Positions 24,349 to 34,827 of a stretch of DNA of 64,000 nucleotides are shown piece by piece (position 1 is the first letter of the stretch; each line of letters opens with the position of its first letter). This DNA is from Enterovirga aerilata (GTDB taxonomy: Bacteria; Pseudomonadota; Alphaproteobacteria; Rhizobiales; Beijerinckiaceae). Both the position numbers and the translations under genes were made by a program. Location: positions 299,001-363,000 of the forward strand of contig NZ_JABEPP010000005.1 in the NCBI RefSeq assembly GCF_013044135.1. The letters run 5' to 3'. The notes below the pieces were generated by a model, which did no database searches, was not told the DNA's origin, and worked only from the letters and a program-made list of their open reading frames with translations.

Positions 24349-25024
24349 GATAGCTGGAGATGCGCCCCTCGCGCCGGGCCTTCTCTTCGTAGCGGGTCCC
24401 AGGCCAGTCAGGCCATGGCAGGCGCCAATCCTGCGGCCGCTCGGCCGTCCAGACGAAGTCCGGCGAGCGGAAAACCCGTGCCAGCGCCCAGCCGGCATAA
24501 TCATCGATGTCGGTCGCGAAGCGGAGCTCCGCGCCCGGCTTCATCACCCGGGCGAGAAGCGCCAGGTTCTCATCGGAGACGAAGCGCCGTTTGCGCTGCC
24601 GCCGCTTCGGCCACGGGTCCGGGTACAGGATATAGACCCGGTCGACCGAACAGGGGAGCAGGGCCGGAAGAAGCTGCGTCGCGTCCTCATCCCAGACGCG
24701 GATATTTGTAAGGCCCTCCGCAGCGACCACGCCGAGGAGCTTGGCGACGCCGTTCACGAACGGCTCGACCCCGATGAAGCCCACCTCGGGGTTACAGCGG
24801 GCCTGGTGCGCGAGGTGCTCGCCGCCGCCGAAGCCGCTCTCGAGCCATATCTCCGCGGGCTGGGCCGGGAAGAGCTCGCGCGGGTCGAGCGATCCGGGCT
24901 CCAACCCCACCGGGACCCGCAGCTGAGGCAGGAGCCGCGCGATCCGGTCCGCCTGGCCGGGGCGGAGCGCCTTCCCTTTCCGGCGCCCGAAGAAGGAGCC
25001 GGGCGCCTCCGGCCCGGCCGTCAT
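24329..25024 (-). CDS. trmB: tRNA (guanine-46-N7)-methyltransferase
   Basis: 231 residues. SAM-dependent Rossmann methyltransferase modifying G46 of tRNA. Motif I 'LESGFGGGEHLAHQA', then 'GVEPFVNGVAKLLG', the TrmB hallmark 'VYILYPDPWPKRRQRKRRFV' and C-terminal 'GTRYEEKARREGRISSYLTF'. Downstream of metK in the same direction with a 13-base gap, the usual rhizobial order. Confidence 0.95.
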   Translation of the reverse strand: MTAGPEAPGSFFGRRKGKALRPGQADRIARLLPQLRVPVGLEPGSLDPRELFPAQPAEIWLESGFGGGEHLAHQARCNPEVGFIGVEPFVNGVAKLLGVVAAEGLTNIRVWDEDATQLLPALLPCSVDRVYILYPDPWPKRRQRKRRFVSDENLALLARVMKPGAELRFATDIDDYAGWALARVFRSPDFVWTAERPQDWRLPWPDWPGTRYEEKARREGRISSYLTFRRV

Positions 25025-25037
25025 CGCCTAGCCGGGA

Positions 25038-26255
25038 TCAGGACAGCGCCGAGCGCAGTTCGGCCGCGAGGTCCGTGCGCTCCCAGGAGAACCCGCCCTC
25101 CTCGTCCGGCGAGCGGCCGAAATGACCGTAAGCCGAGGTGCGCGCGTAGATCGGCTTGTTCAGGTCGAGATGCGAGCGGATGCCGCGCGGCGAGAGATCC
25201 ATGATCTCCATGAGCGTGTTCTCGAGCTTCGCCGGATCGACCTGCCCGCCGGTCAGGTCGGCATAGATCGACAGCGGCTTCGCCACCCCGATCGCGTAGG
25301 AAAGCTGGATGGTGCAGCGATCGGCAAGGCCCGCCTCGACGACGTTCTTTGCCAGATAGCGGGCGGCGTAAGCCGCAGAGCGGTCGACCTTGGTGGGATC
25401 CTTGCCCGAGAAGGCGCCCCCGCCATGCGGAGCCGCTCCCCCATAGGTGTCGACGATGATCTTGCGGCCCGTGAGCCCGCAATCGCCGTCGGGGCCGCCG
25501 ATCACGAACTTGCCCGTCGGGTTCACGTGCCAGACGGTCTCCTTCGAGATCCACCCTTCCGGCAACGCGTTGCGGATGAACGGCTCGACGATCTCGCGCA
25601 CGTCCTCTGAGGAGAGGTTCGGGTCGAGATGCTGGGTCGAGAGCACGATCTGCGTGACGCCGACCGGCTTTCCGCCCTCGTATTTCACCGTGACCTGGCT
25701 CTTCGCGTCCGGTCCGAGCGCGGCCGCGGGCCCCTGGCCGGACTTGCGGGCCGTCGAGAGATCCCGAAGGATCTTATGCGCGTAGAAGATCGGCGCCGGC
25801 ATCAGCTCGGGAGTCTCGCGACAGGCATAGCCGAACATGATGCCCTGGTCGCCCGCGCCCTCGTCCTTGTTGCCGGCGGCATCCACGCCCTGGGCGATGT
25901 CGGCCGACTGGCCATGCAGCAGGACCTCGACTTGGGCATTCTCCCAGTGGAAGCCGTCCTGCTCGTAGCCGATATCCCTGATCGCCTTGCGGGTCAGGTC
26001 GGTGATCACCGCCTCGTCGACGCTGGCCGGGCCGCGGTACTCCCCCGCGATGACGACGCGATTCGTCGTGGCCAGGGTCTCGCAGGCGGCGCGGATGCCC
26101 CAGGGATCGAGACCTTCGGCAGCTCCTGCGCGGAAGAACGCGTCCACCACCTCGTCCGAGATGCGGTCGCAGACCTTGTCCGGATGGCCTTCCGAGACGG
26201 ACTCGCTGGTGAAGAGATAATTGGCGCGTGTCACGCTTGTCGCCCCCGGGCGCAT
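25038..26255 (-). CDS. metK: S-adenosylmethionine synthetase
   Basis: 405 residues; makes SAM from methionine and ATP. Starts at ATG 26255; a GTG seven codons in ('[20 protein letters not shown]') is an alternative. Diagnostic parts: '[13 protein letters not shown]' (ATP hexapeptide region) and '[16 protein letters not shown]' (P-loop-like). The insert '[23 protein letters not shown]' is typical of alphaproteobacteria. The 133 bases upstream to the xre gene show no riboswitch that I can recognise. Confidence 0.96.
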   Translation of the reverse strand: MRPGATSVTRANYLFTSESVSEGHPDKVCDRISDEVVDAFFRAGAAEGLDPWGIRAACETLATTNRVVIAGEYRGPASVDEAVITDLTRKAIRDIGYEQDGFHWENAQVEVLLHGQSADIAQGVDAAGNKDEGAGDQGIMFGYACRETPELMPAPIFYAHKILRDLSTARKSGQGPAAALGPDAKSQVTVKYEGGKPVGVTQIVLSTQHLDPNLSSEDVREIVEPFIRNALPEGWISKETVWHVNPTGKFVIGGPDGDCGLTGRKIIVDTYGGAAPHGGGAFSGKDPTKVDRSAAYAARYLAKNVVEAGLADRCTIQLSYAIGVAKPLSIYADLTGGQVDPAKLENTLMEIMDLSPRGIRSHLDLNKPIYARTSAYGHFGRSPDEEGGFSWERTDLAAELRSALS

Positions 26256-26388
26256 GTCGTTGGGAGCCAGACGGATATCGCCGGCTTAAGCCCGGGCTTC
26301 TCGCATTCCAGGCCGGGAACGGTCAAGCGAACGCGTTCTTTATGCCGAACACCGCGGCGTCTCGTCTGACACAAGAGATGACTGCGGC

Positions 26389-26799
26389 CTAATCCGCCTC
26401 TTCGCGGCCACGCTCCGCCAGGGCCTGTGCCAGTTCGACCAGACGGCGCCGCACTTTCCTGTCCTTGATCTCCCGATAGGCACGCAGGAGCTTCAGGCTG
26501 TCGGAGGTGAGGAGCTCGGCATCGTAGCCCGTCGCCCCGTCCTCGGCGAAACCCGAAGCCTGCGCCTCGGTCTTGCCGGCCTCGCCATACAGGAAGTCGA
26601 TCGACACGCCCAGCACCTGCGCGATCTGCTGCAGCCGGCTCGCGCTGATGCGATTCGTGCCCTTTTCGTATTTCTGGACCTGCTGGAAGGTAAGACCGAG
26701 CGCATCGCCCAGTTTTTCTTGACTCATTCCAATGAGCATCCGGCGCATGCGGACCCGGCTGCCGACCTGCCTGTCAACGTCGTTCGGCGCTTTGACCAT
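26389..26799 (-). CDS. XRE-family helix-turn-helix regulator
   Basis: 136 residues from ATG 26799 ('MVKAPNDVDRQVGSRVRMRR'); a GTG at 26811 adds only four. Classical HTH: 'MSQEKLGDALGLTFQQVQKYEKGTNRISASRLQQIAQVLGV', spread over residues about 25-65. The C-terminal helix region 'LLTSDSLKLLRAYREIKDRKVRRRLVELAQAL' is conserved in rhizobial copies found, as here, between lnt and metK. Target genes not deducible. Confidence 0.92.
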   Translation of the reverse strand: MVKAPNDVDRQVGSRVRMRRMLIGMSQEKLGDALGLTFQQVQKYEKGTNRISASRLQQIAQVLGVSIDFLYGEAGKTEAQASGFAEDGATGYDAELLTSDSLKLLRAYREIKDRKVRRRLVELAQALAERGREEAD

Positions 26800-26857
26800 C
26801 CCCGACAGCACCCTTTACTCGCGGTTGCGCTCGCAGATCGGTCGCGCGTGGCCGCCT

Positions 26858-28447
26858 CTAGCGTGAGCGGCGGCGCGGGCCGGCGACGGCGACCAGGAAC
26901 AACGTGAAACACAGTCCGAGAAGGACTGTGTTTCCGACATCGTCGAAAACCGTGACGTTTGCAACGCCCGGAAGCGCCGTATCGATGACGCCCTCGCGTC
27001 CGACCGGCAGCGAGGCAAGGATGCGGCCGTAGGGATCGACCACCGCCGAGATGCCGGTATTGGCCGCGCGGACCAAGGGGATACCCCGTTCGACCGCGCG
27101 GAGACGTGCCTGGGCGAAATGCTGCCGCGGGCCTGGCGTGTCGCCGAACCAGCCGTCGTTGGTGACGTTCAGGATGAGTCCCGGGCGGGGCCCTGGCGGC
27201 ATGGTCTCGCCGGGGAAGATCGCCTCGTAGCAGACGCTGCCCGCGACGGGCGGCAGACCCGGAACCGCGAAGGCGGTATGACGCTCGCCCGCCGTGAAGC
27301 CGCCCGGGATGGCGACGAATTCGCGGATTCCGATCGCCCGCAGCGAGTGCTCCAGAAAGTCCGGCACGTATTCGCCAAAGGGGACCAGGTGGACCTTGTC
27401 GTAGCTTGCGAGGACCGCTCCCGTGTCGCCGACGGCCTGGATGGAATTGTAGTAGCGCGTTTCCTGCCCTTCCCCGGTGCTGCGCGCCGCGCCGGTGACG
27501 AGCACGCCCCCGCGCGGCAGGGAATCCGCGATCATGGCGAGCGCGGCGGGCTCGCGGTGGAGCAGGAACGGGAAGGCCGATTCAGGCCAGATGATGTGGG
27601 TGGCATCCGCAAGACCGGTCGTCTCGGGCGAGGTCGCGCGGTCGCTGAGTTCCAGATACCTGCGCAGGATCGCGGGCCCGTTGCCGGCGTGGAACTTGGC
27701 GTCCTGCGCCAGATTCGGCTGCACGATCCGAAGCTTCACGCCTGCGACCGGGGCGGGAGCCGGACCCGAGAGGCGCCAGGCGCCGTATCCTGCCATCGAC
27801 GCCAGGGCCAGGGCGGCCGCGAGAACCGGAGCGAGGCGGCCGGCCCGGCCCTCGCCGGTCCCGAGCAGCGCCGGGGTCGACAGGAGGACCACCGCAATCG
27901 CAGTCAGGCCGTAGAGCCCGACGAGCGAGGCGCTCTGCATCAGCCAGAGGTTCTGGCCCAAAGCCATTCCGAGCGTGTTCCAGGGAAAGCCCGTGAAGGC
28001 GTGTCCGCGCAGCCATTCGGCGACCGTCACGCCGAACGCGAAGGCGAACAGACGCCAGCCCGTCGGCGACCAGAGAAGCCGGGCTATCCCGAAACCGACG
28101 GCGGGAAAAACCGCCAGCAGCGCCGGCAGGCCGAGCACGCCGAAGGGCATCAGCCAGGCGAAGACGTCGGCCTGGACCAGGAAGGCCGCCCCGATCCACC
28201 ACAGGCCCGCGAGGAAGTAGCCGAAGCCCCACACCCACCCGATCGCGGCCGCGCGCCGGAGCGAGGCCCAGCGGCTCGCGGCTCCCGAGCCATCTATCAG
28301 CCACACGGCGATGGAGAGGGAGACGGCGAGCGCAGGCCACAAGCCGAAGGGCGGCATCGCGAGCGCGCCCAGCGCGCCGGCTGCGAACGCGATCCCGCCG
28401 CGGCCCCAGCCTTCCGCAAGGACCATCCGGTCGGCAATCGCCCGCAT
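26858..28447 (-). CDS. lnt: Apolipoprotein N-acyltransferase
   Basis: 529 residues; third enzyme of lipoprotein maturation in the inner membrane. N-terminal half has at least six membrane helices, including 'PPFGLWPALAVSLSIAVWL' and 'GFPWNTLGMAL'. The C-terminal nitrilase-like domain has the triad: Glu in 'IWPESAFPF', Lys in 'YDKVHLVPFGEYVP', Cys in 'AGSVCYEAIFPG'. Its ATG overlaps the corC stop. Confidence 0.95.
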   Translation of the reverse strand: MRAIADRMVLAEGWGRGGIAFAAGALGALAMPPFGLWPALAVSLSIAVWLIDGSGAASRWASLRRAAAIGWVWGFGYFLAGLWWIGAAFLVQADVFAWLMPFGVLGLPALLAVFPAVGFGIARLLWSPTGWRLFAFAFGVTVAEWLRGHAFTGFPWNTLGMALGQNLWLMQSASLVGLYGLTAIAVVLLSTPALLGTGEGRAGRLAPVLAAALALASMAGYGAWRLSGPAPAPVAGVKLRIVQPNLAQDAKFHAGNGPAILRRYLELSDRATSPETTGLADATHIIWPESAFPFLLHREPAALAMIADSLPRGGVLVTGAARSTGEGQETRYYNSIQAVGDTGAVLASYDKVHLVPFGEYVPDFLEHSLRAIGIREFVAIPGGFTAGERHTAFAVPGLPPVAGSVCYEAIFPGETMPPGPRPGLILNVTNDGWFGDTPGPRQHFAQARLRAVERGIPLVRAANTGISAVVDPYGRILASLPVGREGVIDTALPGVANVTVFDDVGNTVLLGLCFTLFLVAVAGPRRRSR

Positions 28448-29442
28448 CAGCCGTGACTGCGGCGCAGGCCCGCCGTCCAGCGATCCGCCTCGATGTCATC
28501 CGGAGAAGCCGGACGGCGGATGCGGATTCGCTTCAGTCGCCGCGGATCCGCGTCCAGGACCTCGAAGGAGAAGCCGTCCGGACCCTCGATCACCTCGCCC
28601 CGCCTTGGGACGCGGCCGGCACGGGTGACCACCAGGCCGCCAAGCGTATGGACGTCGTCGACGTCGTCCGCGGCCGAGAGGTTCTGGCCTATCGCCTCCG
28701 AGACCTCGTCGAGCGTCGCGCGGGCATCCGCCACGATGTCGCCCCGCTCTTCCCGAACGATCATGTCGGTTGCGACGTCGTGCTCGTCCTCGATGTCGCC
28801 GACCACGGTCTCGAGCAGGTCCTCGATCGTGACGAGCCCGTCCGTCCCGCCATATTCGTCGATGACAAGCGCCATGTGGGTGCGGGAAGCCTGCATACGG
28901 GCGAGGAGGTCGAGCGCCGGCATGGAGCCCGGCACGAAGAGCACGTCCCGCTTCAGCTTCGCCTGGTCGATGGTGAGCGAGAGATCGACGCCGGCAAGGC
29001 TCGCGACCTTCGGCGGCTGGTCCGGCTCGCTCGGCTCCGTCGCGCCATGGGCGGCGATGAAATCAAGAAGGTCGCGGATGTGGACCATGCCGAGCGGCTC
29101 ATCGAGGGACGAGCCGTAGACCGGCAAACGCGAATGGCCGGCTGCCCGGAAGAGGGCCATGAGCTCGCCGAGCGTCGCGCTGTAGGCCGCCGCCAGGATA
29201 TCGGCGCGGGGCACCATGACATCGCTGACCCGCACCTTGTGGAAGGCGAGCGCATTCGTGAGCAGGATGCGCTCCTGCGGCGTGAGCTCGGCCTCTTCCG
29301 TCGCCTCGGCAAGGACCTCCTCCAGCTCCTCCCGGACGGATTCGCGCGGCCGGAGATTGAAGCGCTGCATCAGGCGCTCGAGCCAGCTCTCGCGCGGCTC
29401 GCTCTCGGGACTCCACCGCTCGTCCCTACGTTCGTCGCTCAT
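28447..29442 (-). CDS. corC: CorC/HlyC-family CBS-domain protein
   Basis: 331 residues. Two CBS domains ('[39 protein letters not shown]' in parts, and '[40 protein letters not shown]' in parts), then a transporter-associated CorC_HlyC domain (about 235-310). No membrane domain, so it is the soluble type linked to magnesium or cobalt efflux or, in rhizobia, simply co-transcribed with ybeY and lnt. ATG overlaps the ybeY stop by four bases. Confidence 0.93.
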   Translation of the reverse strand: MSDERRDERWSPESEPRESWLERLMQRFNLRPRESVREELEEVLAEATEEAELTPQERILLTNALAFHKVRVSDVMVPRADILAAAYSATLGELMALFRAAGHSRLPVYGSSLDEPLGMVHIRDLLDFIAAHGATEPSEPDQPPKVASLAGVDLSLTIDQAKLKRDVLFVPGSMPALDLLARMQASRTHMALVIDEYGGTDGLVTIEDLLETVVGDIEDEHDVATDMIVREERGDIVADARATLDEVSEAIGQNLSAADDVDDVHTLGGLVVTRAGRVPRRGEVIEGPDGFSFEVLDADPRRLKRIRIRRPASPDDIEADRWTAGLRRSHG

Positions 29443-29939
29443 CGTCTCGTCAGGTCTGCTCGGCCGGAGGGCTCGCGATAGGGATCCGGAATCCCGAGCG
29501 CCTCCAGCGCGAGCACCTCCGCGCGCTCCATGCGCTCGGCCTCCGGATCCGTCTCGTGGTCATGCCCGAGGAGGTGAAGAAGGCCGTGAACCACCAGATG
29601 GGCCATGTGATTCGGGAGGGGCTTGCCCTCCGCCTCCGCCTCGCGCGCCACGGTCTCGTAGGCGAGCGCGATGTCGCCAAGATGGCGGGGCTCCCCGGGA
29701 GGGGAGGCCATCTCGGCCGGAAAGGACAGCACATTGGTCGGCTTATCCTGCCCGCGCCATTGCCGGTTCAGCTCGCGGACGGAGGCATCGTCGGTGAGAA
29801 GCAGCGTCGCCTCGAGATCCTCGTCCTCCCCGAGACGTGCGGCCGCAAGCGCGGCCTGCGCGGCCCGGGTCGCGAGCCATTCCACTCCCGTGATCGCGGA
29901 CCAGGCCTCCGCTTCGATCTCGACGTCGAGCGCGATCAC
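29439..29939 (-). CDS. ybeY: Endoribonuclease YbeY
   Basis: 166 residues. Zinc-dependent RNase for 16S rRNA 3' maturation and 70S quality control. The zinc motif is complete: '[16 protein letters not shown]'. Family parts 'ELNRQWRGQDKPTNVLSFPAE' and 'LGDIALAYETVAREAE' are present. Overlaps phoH upstream (ATGA) and corC downstream, forming a tight leftward operon. Confidence 0.96.
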   Translation of the reverse strand: MIALDVEIEAEAWSAITGVEWLATRAAQAALAAARLGEDEDLEATLLLTDDASVRELNRQWRGQDKPTNVLSFPAEMASPPGEPRHLGDIALAYETVAREAEAEGKPLPNHMAHLVVHGLLHLLGHDHETDPEAERMERAEVLALEALGIPDPYREPSGRADLTRR

Positions 29940-31042
29940 CTGGTGCGCTCCTCGCGGGCTTGGCTTTGCGCGAAGGCAGCCTCGTAGGCGGCCACGATCC
30001 GCCGCACGAGGTCGTGCCGGACCACGTCGCCTTCCCTGAAGGTGACGCGCGCGATCCCCTCCACGCCCTCGAGGATGCGCACCGCGTCGATCAGGCCCGA
30101 GCGCTGGCCCGGCGGCAAATCGATCTGCGACGGGTCGCCGTTGATGATCATGCGCGAGCCCTCACCGAGGCGCGTCAGGAACATCTTCATCTGCATGGTG
30201 GTCGTGTTCTGCGCCTCGTCGAGTAGCACGACTGAATTCGTCAGCGTGCGCCCGCGCATGAAGGCGAGCGGGGCAATCTCGATGATGCCGGTCTGCAGCG
30301 CCCGCTCGACATGGCGCGTTTCCATGAAGTCGTAGAGCGCGTCGTAGATGGGCCTGAGATAGGGATCGACCTTGTCGCGCATGTCGCCCGGCAGAAAGCC
30401 AAGCCGCTCCCCGGCCTCGACGGCGGGACGCGAGAGCACGAGCTTGTCCGCCTTGCCGCTCTCCAGAAGCGAGACGGCGTAGCCCACGGCGAGCCAGGTC
30501 TTCCCCGTCCCGGCCGGCCCTTCCGCGAAGACGAGCTCGTTCTGGCGCAGTGCCCGCAGATAGGCGTCCTGCGCGGCGTTGCGGGCCCGCACGGGCCCGC
30601 GCTTGCGGGTGGCGATCTGCTCGAAGGCGGGATGACCGCCCGAGGCGCTGTCCACCGCGGGAAACAGGCTGCCCTGAAGCGCGCTCTCCTGGATCAGGCC
30701 GTCGACGTCGCCCAGCGTCAGCGCACCCTCCCGGCGGACCCGGTCGTAGAGGCGCTCCAGCACGACGCGGGCGCGGCCGGCGGAATCGGGCGGCCCTTTC
30801 ACCACGACGCGGTTGCCGAGGGCGTTCAGCACAACCCCGAGCCGCCGCTCCATATGCGCCAGGTTCTGGTCGTAATGGCCGAAGACGAGCCCCGCGAGGC
30901 GGTTGTCGTCGAAGGTGAGCGCGATCTCCGCGTCCTCCGTCACGCCGGGGAACGGATCCATGGTCGGCTCGATGCGCTCCAAGCTCTCTCCCCTGCCCTG
31001 GTGCCGGAGGGCCGGCGCGGACTTCTCGACGGGCTGCCTCAC
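29936..31042 (-). CDS. phoH: PhoH-family ATPase (YbeZ)
   Basis: 368 residues from GTG 31042, which overlaps the miaB stop (GTGA); a start near 'MDPFPG' (residue 28) is possible. P-loop '[20 protein letters not shown]', Walker B '[11 protein letters not shown]' and 'GDPSQIDLP' identify the PhoH helicase-like family. It works with YbeY in rRNA maturation in E. coli, and adjacency here fits. Confidence 0.94.
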   Translation of the reverse strand: MRQPVEKSAPALRHQGRGESLERIEPTMDPFPGVTEDAEIALTFDDNRLAGLVFGHYDQNLAHMERRLGVVLNALGNRVVVKGPPDSAGRARVVLERLYDRVRREGALTLGDVDGLIQESALQGSLFPAVDSASGGHPAFEQIATRKRGPVRARNAAQDAYLRALRQNELVFAEGPAGTGKTWLAVGYAVSLLESGKADKLVLSRPAVEAGERLGFLPGDMRDKVDPYLRPIYDALYDFMETRHVERALQTGIIEIAPLAFMRGRTLTNSVVLLDEAQNTTTMQMKMFLTRLGEGSRMIINGDPSQIDLPPGQRSGLIDAVRILEGVEGIARVTFREGDVVRHDLVRRIVAAYEAAFAQSQAREERTR

Positions 31043-32415
31043 GCGGCCGCAACCAGCGGGGCGCCCGTCCGGCCCGGGTCCACCGGTTCGGCGAAGAGGC
31101 TGTTGGTCGCCGTCCCGGTGATCCTGACGGCGACCATGTCGCCCGGCGCGGCCTCGCAGCCGTTCACCTGAACCTGCTGGAGATATGGGGTCTTGCCGGT
31201 CATCTGTCCCGGATGGCGGCCTGCCTTCTCGATCAGCACGTCCAGCACGCGCCCGATTGTGGCGCGGTTGAAGGCCTGCCGGTCCGCCTCGAGCTGCGCC
31301 TGGAGGCGGACCAGGCGCGCGTCCTTGACCTCGTCCGGAAGTTGGGCGGCGATCTCGGCCGCGGGGGTTCCCGGCCGCGGGCTGTACTTGAACGAGAACG
31401 AGGATGCGAAGCCGATCTCGGCTGCGAGCCGGACCGTCTCCTCGAACTCGGCCTCCGTCTCGCCCGGGAAGCCGACGATGAAGTCGGACGAGAGGGCGAT
31501 GTCCGGCCGCGCCGCCCGGATGCGGTCGACCAGCCGCCGGTACTCGTCGGCGCCATGGCGACGGTTCATGGCCTTCAAGATGCGGTCGGAACCCGCCTGA
31601 ACGGGAAGATGCAGGTACGGCATGAGCGCCGGGACCTCGGCATGCGCCGCGAGGAGATCCTCGGCCATGTCGCGGGGATGGCTCGTCGTGTAGCGGATGC
31701 GGCGGATGCCGGGCATCTCGGCGACGGCCCGGATCAGGCGGGCGAGCGACCAGGCGGCGCCGTCCGGCCCTTCGCCGTGATAGGCGTTCACGTTCTGCCC
31801 GATAAGCGTGATCTCGCGGATTCCGCCCTCGATCAGAGCGCGCGTCTCGTCGAGAATCGCCGCGACGGGCCGGGAGAGTTCCGCTCCGCGCGTATAGGGC
31901 ACGACGCAGAAGGAGCAGAACTTGTCGCAGCCCTCCTGAACCGTCACGAAGGCGGAGATCCCGCGGCCACGGATCCGGGCCGCATCCGGCTTCGGCAGGA
32001 GGGCGAATTTCTCGACCTGGTCAAACTCGGCGTCGACGCCCTTCTGCCGCGCCTGCGCGTTCCGGATCAGGTCCGGCAGCCGGTGGTAGCTGCCGGGACC
32101 GACGACGGCGTCCACGACCGGCGCCCGCCGGATGATCTCGCGGCCTTCCGCCTGGGCGACGCAGCCGGCCACCACGATGGTCGTATCCTGCCCCGCCTCC
32201 GCCCGCTCGCGCTTCAGGGCGCGCAGGCGGCCGAGCTCGGAATAGACCTTCTCGGCCGCCTTCTCGCGGATGTGGCAGGTATTGAGGATGACGAGATCGG
32301 CGTCCTCGGCGGTCCCGGTCTCGGCATAGCCATGTTGGGCCACGACATCGGCCATGCGGCCCGAATCGTAGACGTTCATCTGGCAGCCGTAAGACTTGAT
32401 GAAGGCCTTCTTCAC
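31039..32415 (-). CDS. miaB: tRNA-2-methylthio-N6-dimethylallyladenosine synthase
   Basis: 458 residues. Methylthiotransferase acting on i6A37 of tRNA. Cysteines for the auxiliary cluster at C11, C47 and C85; radical-SAM motif C163-x3-C167-x2-C170 in 'CDKFCSFC'; C-terminal TRAM domain ('[19 protein letters not shown]'). First gene of the miaB-phoH-ybeY-corC-lnt run, all overlapping by a few bases. Confidence 0.96.
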   Translation of the reverse strand: MKKAFIKSYGCQMNVYDSGRMADVVAQHGYAETGTAEDADLVILNTCHIREKAAEKVYSELGRLRALKRERAEAGQDTTIVVAGCVAQAEGREIIRRAPVVDAVVGPGSYHRLPDLIRNAQARQKGVDAEFDQVEKFALLPKPDAARIRGRGISAFVTVQEGCDKFCSFCVVPYTRGAELSRPVAAILDETRALIEGGIREITLIGQNVNAYHGEGPDGAAWSLARLIRAVAEMPGIRRIRYTTSHPRDMAEDLLAAHAEVPALMPYLHLPVQAGSDRILKAMNRRHGADEYRRLVDRIRAARPDIALSSDFIVGFPGETEAEFEETVRLAAEIGFASSFSFKYSPRPGTPAAEIAAQLPDEVKDARLVRLQAQLEADRQAFNRATIGRVLDVLIEKAGRHPGQMTGKTPYLQQVQVNGCEAAPGDMVAVRITGTATNSLFAEPVDPGRTGAPLVAAA

Positions 32416-32496
32416 TGGCGGGAGCGTTCCTGCAGCCTGGGGACAACGCTTAATAGGGCTTCCCGGCCGGCAAGAGAATAGCGTCCCGCGAACGCC

Positions 32497-32763
32497 CTAG
32501 CGGGGCCGGACGACCATGCCGATCAGAACGAGGCCGATTCCGACCGAGGTGAGACCAAGCGCGACCGGGGCCATGGCCCGTGCGGCCGGCGGGTAGAACA
32601 CGAGAGCTACCGCCAGGAAGGCGAGCGCAGGCAGGATCAGCGCCATGCCTGACAGGACGAGTTCGACCGTCCACGAGGAGCGTCCGAGCTCCATCTTGCC
32701 ATCCCGGTTTTCCGCCTGGCGGGGAAAGCCGTCGGGTCCCGTACCCGGCCGTAACTCGTTCAT
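32497..32763 (-). CDS. Hypothetical small membrane protein
   Basis: 88 residues. Polar N-terminus (about 30 residues) then two predicted membrane helices ('VLSGMALILPALAFLAVALVF' region, and 'MAPVALGLTSVGIGLVLIGMVV' region) ending in 'RPR'. No family recognised. ATG 32763 has a good GGAG site upstream (TCCCGGAGGAATTCGGG). It lies between plsC and miaB on the same strand, a position where other rhizobia often have a fur-type gene. Confidence 0.7.
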   Translation of the reverse strand: MNELRPGTGPDGFPRQAENRDGKMELGRSSWTVELVLSGMALILPALAFLAVALVFYPPAARAMAPVALGLTSVGIGLVLIGMVVRPR

Positions 32764-32786
32764 CCCGAATTCCTCCGGGATCAGCT

Positions 32787-33626
32787 CTAGGATGGTACGG
32801 TCTCGTCTTGAGTGCGCACGAGCACATTCGGCACGCGCCAGCTTCGGGCGGCCGCCGCCCTGAGCGCCTGCCGGACCTCGGCTTCGGCGAGCGCCGTCGC
32901 GCGCTTTCGGTCCGTTTCGCGACCGAACGGGATCGGTTTGCCCCAGGACACGACCACGTCCAGCGGACCGCCCCTGGCATAGGCGAGAAAATGCGGCGGC
33001 AACTCCATGTCGCCGTACCAGGCGATCTCCGGCATCTCGCGCCGCGTCACGGGCAGGCCGTTGCGCCTGAGATACGAGATGGCGAGCGGCTGCAGCCGAA
33101 TCTCCTCGTGAGCGGATTCGGCGAGCGCCGCGCGCGCTGCCCCGACGAGGGAGGAGCGGAACGGCAGGAGCCGGTTGCCGTCGCCCGTCGTGCCCTCCGG
33201 GAAAAGCACGATGGCGTCTCCCCCGGCGAGGCGCTCGGCGACCTCGGCGTTCACCTCGGCAGTGGCGGCCTTGCGGGTGCGGTCGAGGAAGATGCAGCGC
33301 TGCAGACGAGCGCAGAAGCCGAAGACCGGCCAGTCCGCGATCTCCTGCTTGGCGATGAAGGAGAGCGGCAGCAGGCTCGCCATCACCGGGATGTCGAGCC
33401 AGGAAACGTGGTTGGCCAGAACGAGCGTCGGATGACCGTGCTCCGGCGGCGCGCCCTCGACCGTGACCCGGATGTCGAACAGCCGCAGGAAGAGCCGGTG
33501 AAAGTGGACAGGCAGGCGGTGCGCGATGCGCGCGCCGCGCCGCCCGGCCACGATCTGCACCGGTGCAAGCAGGGCGAACACAGCGGCCAGGATGCTGACC
33601 CGGGCCGCGATCCCGACGCGGGTCAT
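32787..33626 (-). CDS. plsC: Lysophospholipid acyltransferase (PlsC family)
   Basis: 279 residues; 1-acylglycerol-3-phosphate acyltransferase type. Membrane anchor near the N-terminus ('AARVSILAAVFALLAPVQIV'), catalytic HX4D in 'LANHVSWLDIPV', and the glycerophosphate site 'LFPEGTTGDGNRLLPF'. ATG overlaps the rimI stop. Rhizobial paralogues include ornithine-lipid OlsA, so acyl acceptor is not certain. Confidence 0.9.
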   Translation of the reverse strand: MTRVGIAARVSILAAVFALLAPVQIVAGRRGARIAHRLPVHFHRLFLRLFDIRVTVEGAPPEHGHPTLVLANHVSWLDIPVMASLLPLSFIAKQEIADWPVFGFCARLQRCIFLDRTRKAATAEVNAEVAERLAGGDAIVLFPEGTTGDGNRLLPFRSSLVGAARAALAESAHEEIRLQPLAISYLRRNGLPVTRREMPEIAWYGDMELPPHFLAYARGGPLDVVVSWGKPIPFGRETDRKRATALAEAEVRQALRAAAARSWRVPNVLVRTQDETVPS

Positions 33627-34138
33627 GGGACGGAGCCGGCCTCCTCGGGGGCGAGCCGAAGGGTCATGGAGAGCGCGGAGGCGCGGGTGCCGTCCGGCCG
33701 CGCATAATAGCCGGGCCGGTGCCCGGTCTGCACGAAGCCAAGGCGGCGATAGAGCGCGAGGGCGGGGTCGTTCCCCTCCTCGACCTCGAGATGGACGTCC
33801 CGAACCCCCGCATGGGCGAGAGCCTGCAGGTGATGCAGCAGGAGTCGCCGGGCCTCGCCGCGGCCGCGCGCCCAGCGAGCAAGCGCCACGCTCAGGATCT
33901 CCGCCTCGTCGAGAGTCATGCGCGACAGGACGAAACCCGCCGGCTGCGGATCGCGGCCGAGGAACAGCCCGTCGATCCGGACGGAGCGGTCGAGCAGGAA
34001 GCCGTCGAACTCCTCCGCGGTCCAGGGCCTCGCGAAGGCGGCCGCGTGGATCTCGGCAAGCCGGAGCGCATGCCGGGGTCCGAGCGGCCCCACCCTGGCC
34101 GTCGAACGGGCGAGGCCGAAACGGTCGAGGAGGCTCAC
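33623..34138 (-). CDS. rimI: Ribosomal protein S18 alanine N-acetyltransferase
   Basis: 171-residue GNAT protein. Acetyl-CoA loop 'LARWARGRGEARRLLLHHL', 'VHLEVEEGNDPALALYRRLGFVQTGHRPGYY' typical of RimI ('LEV...N..A..LY...GF...G.R..YY'). GTG 34138 overlaps the tsaB stop, the canonical tsaB-rimI pairing. Acetylation of S18 is the assigned role by family; other proteins may be substrates. Confidence 0.93.
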   Translation of the reverse strand: MSLLDRFGLARSTARVGPLGPRHALRLAEIHAAAFARPWTAEEFDGFLLDRSVRIDGLFLGRDPQPAGFVLSRMTLDEAEILSVALARWARGRGEARRLLLHHLQALAHAGVRDVHLEVEEGNDPALALYRRLGFVQTGHRPGYYARPDGTRASALSMTLRLAPEEAGSVP

Positions 34139-34818
34139 TGGTGCGGGAGGCGCGCCCCGTCCTGCGGTCGCGCGTCGGGCGGAGCCAGATAGAGGGGCTT
34201 CGGCAGGGCGTGCTCCGGACGGGCGACCGCGCCCAGCCGCGCCACCCAGGCGATCTCGGGCACCGGCGGCGCGTCGTGGACCCGGACGTCGAGCCCGACG
34301 GCCCAGGCCTCGGCGGCGATCGCGGAGGCCCCGGAGCCCACGAGGAGAACCCCGCTCGAGCCGAGGGAGCGCACGATCTCGCGCACCGTCAGGATGGAGG
34401 GCGGGATGATCGTTCGGCCGTTCGGCGCGATCGCCTGGGCGTAGACGCGCCCGCCGCGCGCATCGATCGCGGCGACGACGAGCCGCTGGCGCGGATAGGC
34501 GATGAGCGGCGCCATCAGGGCCGACAGGGTCGTCACCCCCACGACCGGGATCCCAGCCGCGAGCCCGACCGCGCGCGCGGCCGAGATGCCGATCCGCAGG
34601 CCCGTGAAGCTACCCGGCCCGACCGTGACCGCGACCTTGCTCAGGGACGCGAAGCGGCCCTCGACGCGCGAGATCACCCGGTCGAGCATCGGCAGGAGCG
34701 CCTCGGCATGGCCGCGCTCCATGGCGATCGTCTCGGAGGCGAGCGGCGCGACGGCGCCCCTGTCCAGGACACCCACCGCACATTGGCCGAGCGCCGTATC
34801 GATGGCGAGGATGCGCAC
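34135..34818 (-). CDS. tsaB: tRNA threonylcarbamoyladenosine synthase subunit TsaB
   Basis: 227 residues from GTG 34818. ASKHA-fold partner of TsaD needed for t6A37 in tRNA. Hallmarks 'ILAIDTALGQCAVGVLD', 'RGHAEALLPMLDRVI', 'VTVGPGSFTGLRIGISAARAVGLAAGIPVVGV' in parts. The nfu gene ends nine bases upstream of it. Confidence 0.95.
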   Translation of the reverse strand: MRILAIDTALGQCAVGVLDRGAVAPLASETIAMERGHAEALLPMLDRVISRVEGRFASLSKVAVTVGPGSFTGLRIGISAARAVGLAAGIPVVGVTTLSALMAPLIAYPRQRLVVAAIDARGGRVYAQAIAPNGRTIIPPSILTVREIVRSLGSSGVLLVGSGASAIAAEAWAVGLDVRVHDAPPVPEIAWVARLGAVARPEHALPKPLYLAPPDARPQDGARLPHQ

Positions 34819-34827
34819 CCCTGGGCG

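Noticed and set aside
26256-26388. SAM riboswitch upstream of metK
   Set aside because: I looked for SAM-II or SAM-V like pseudoknot elements on the minus strand and found no convincing match.
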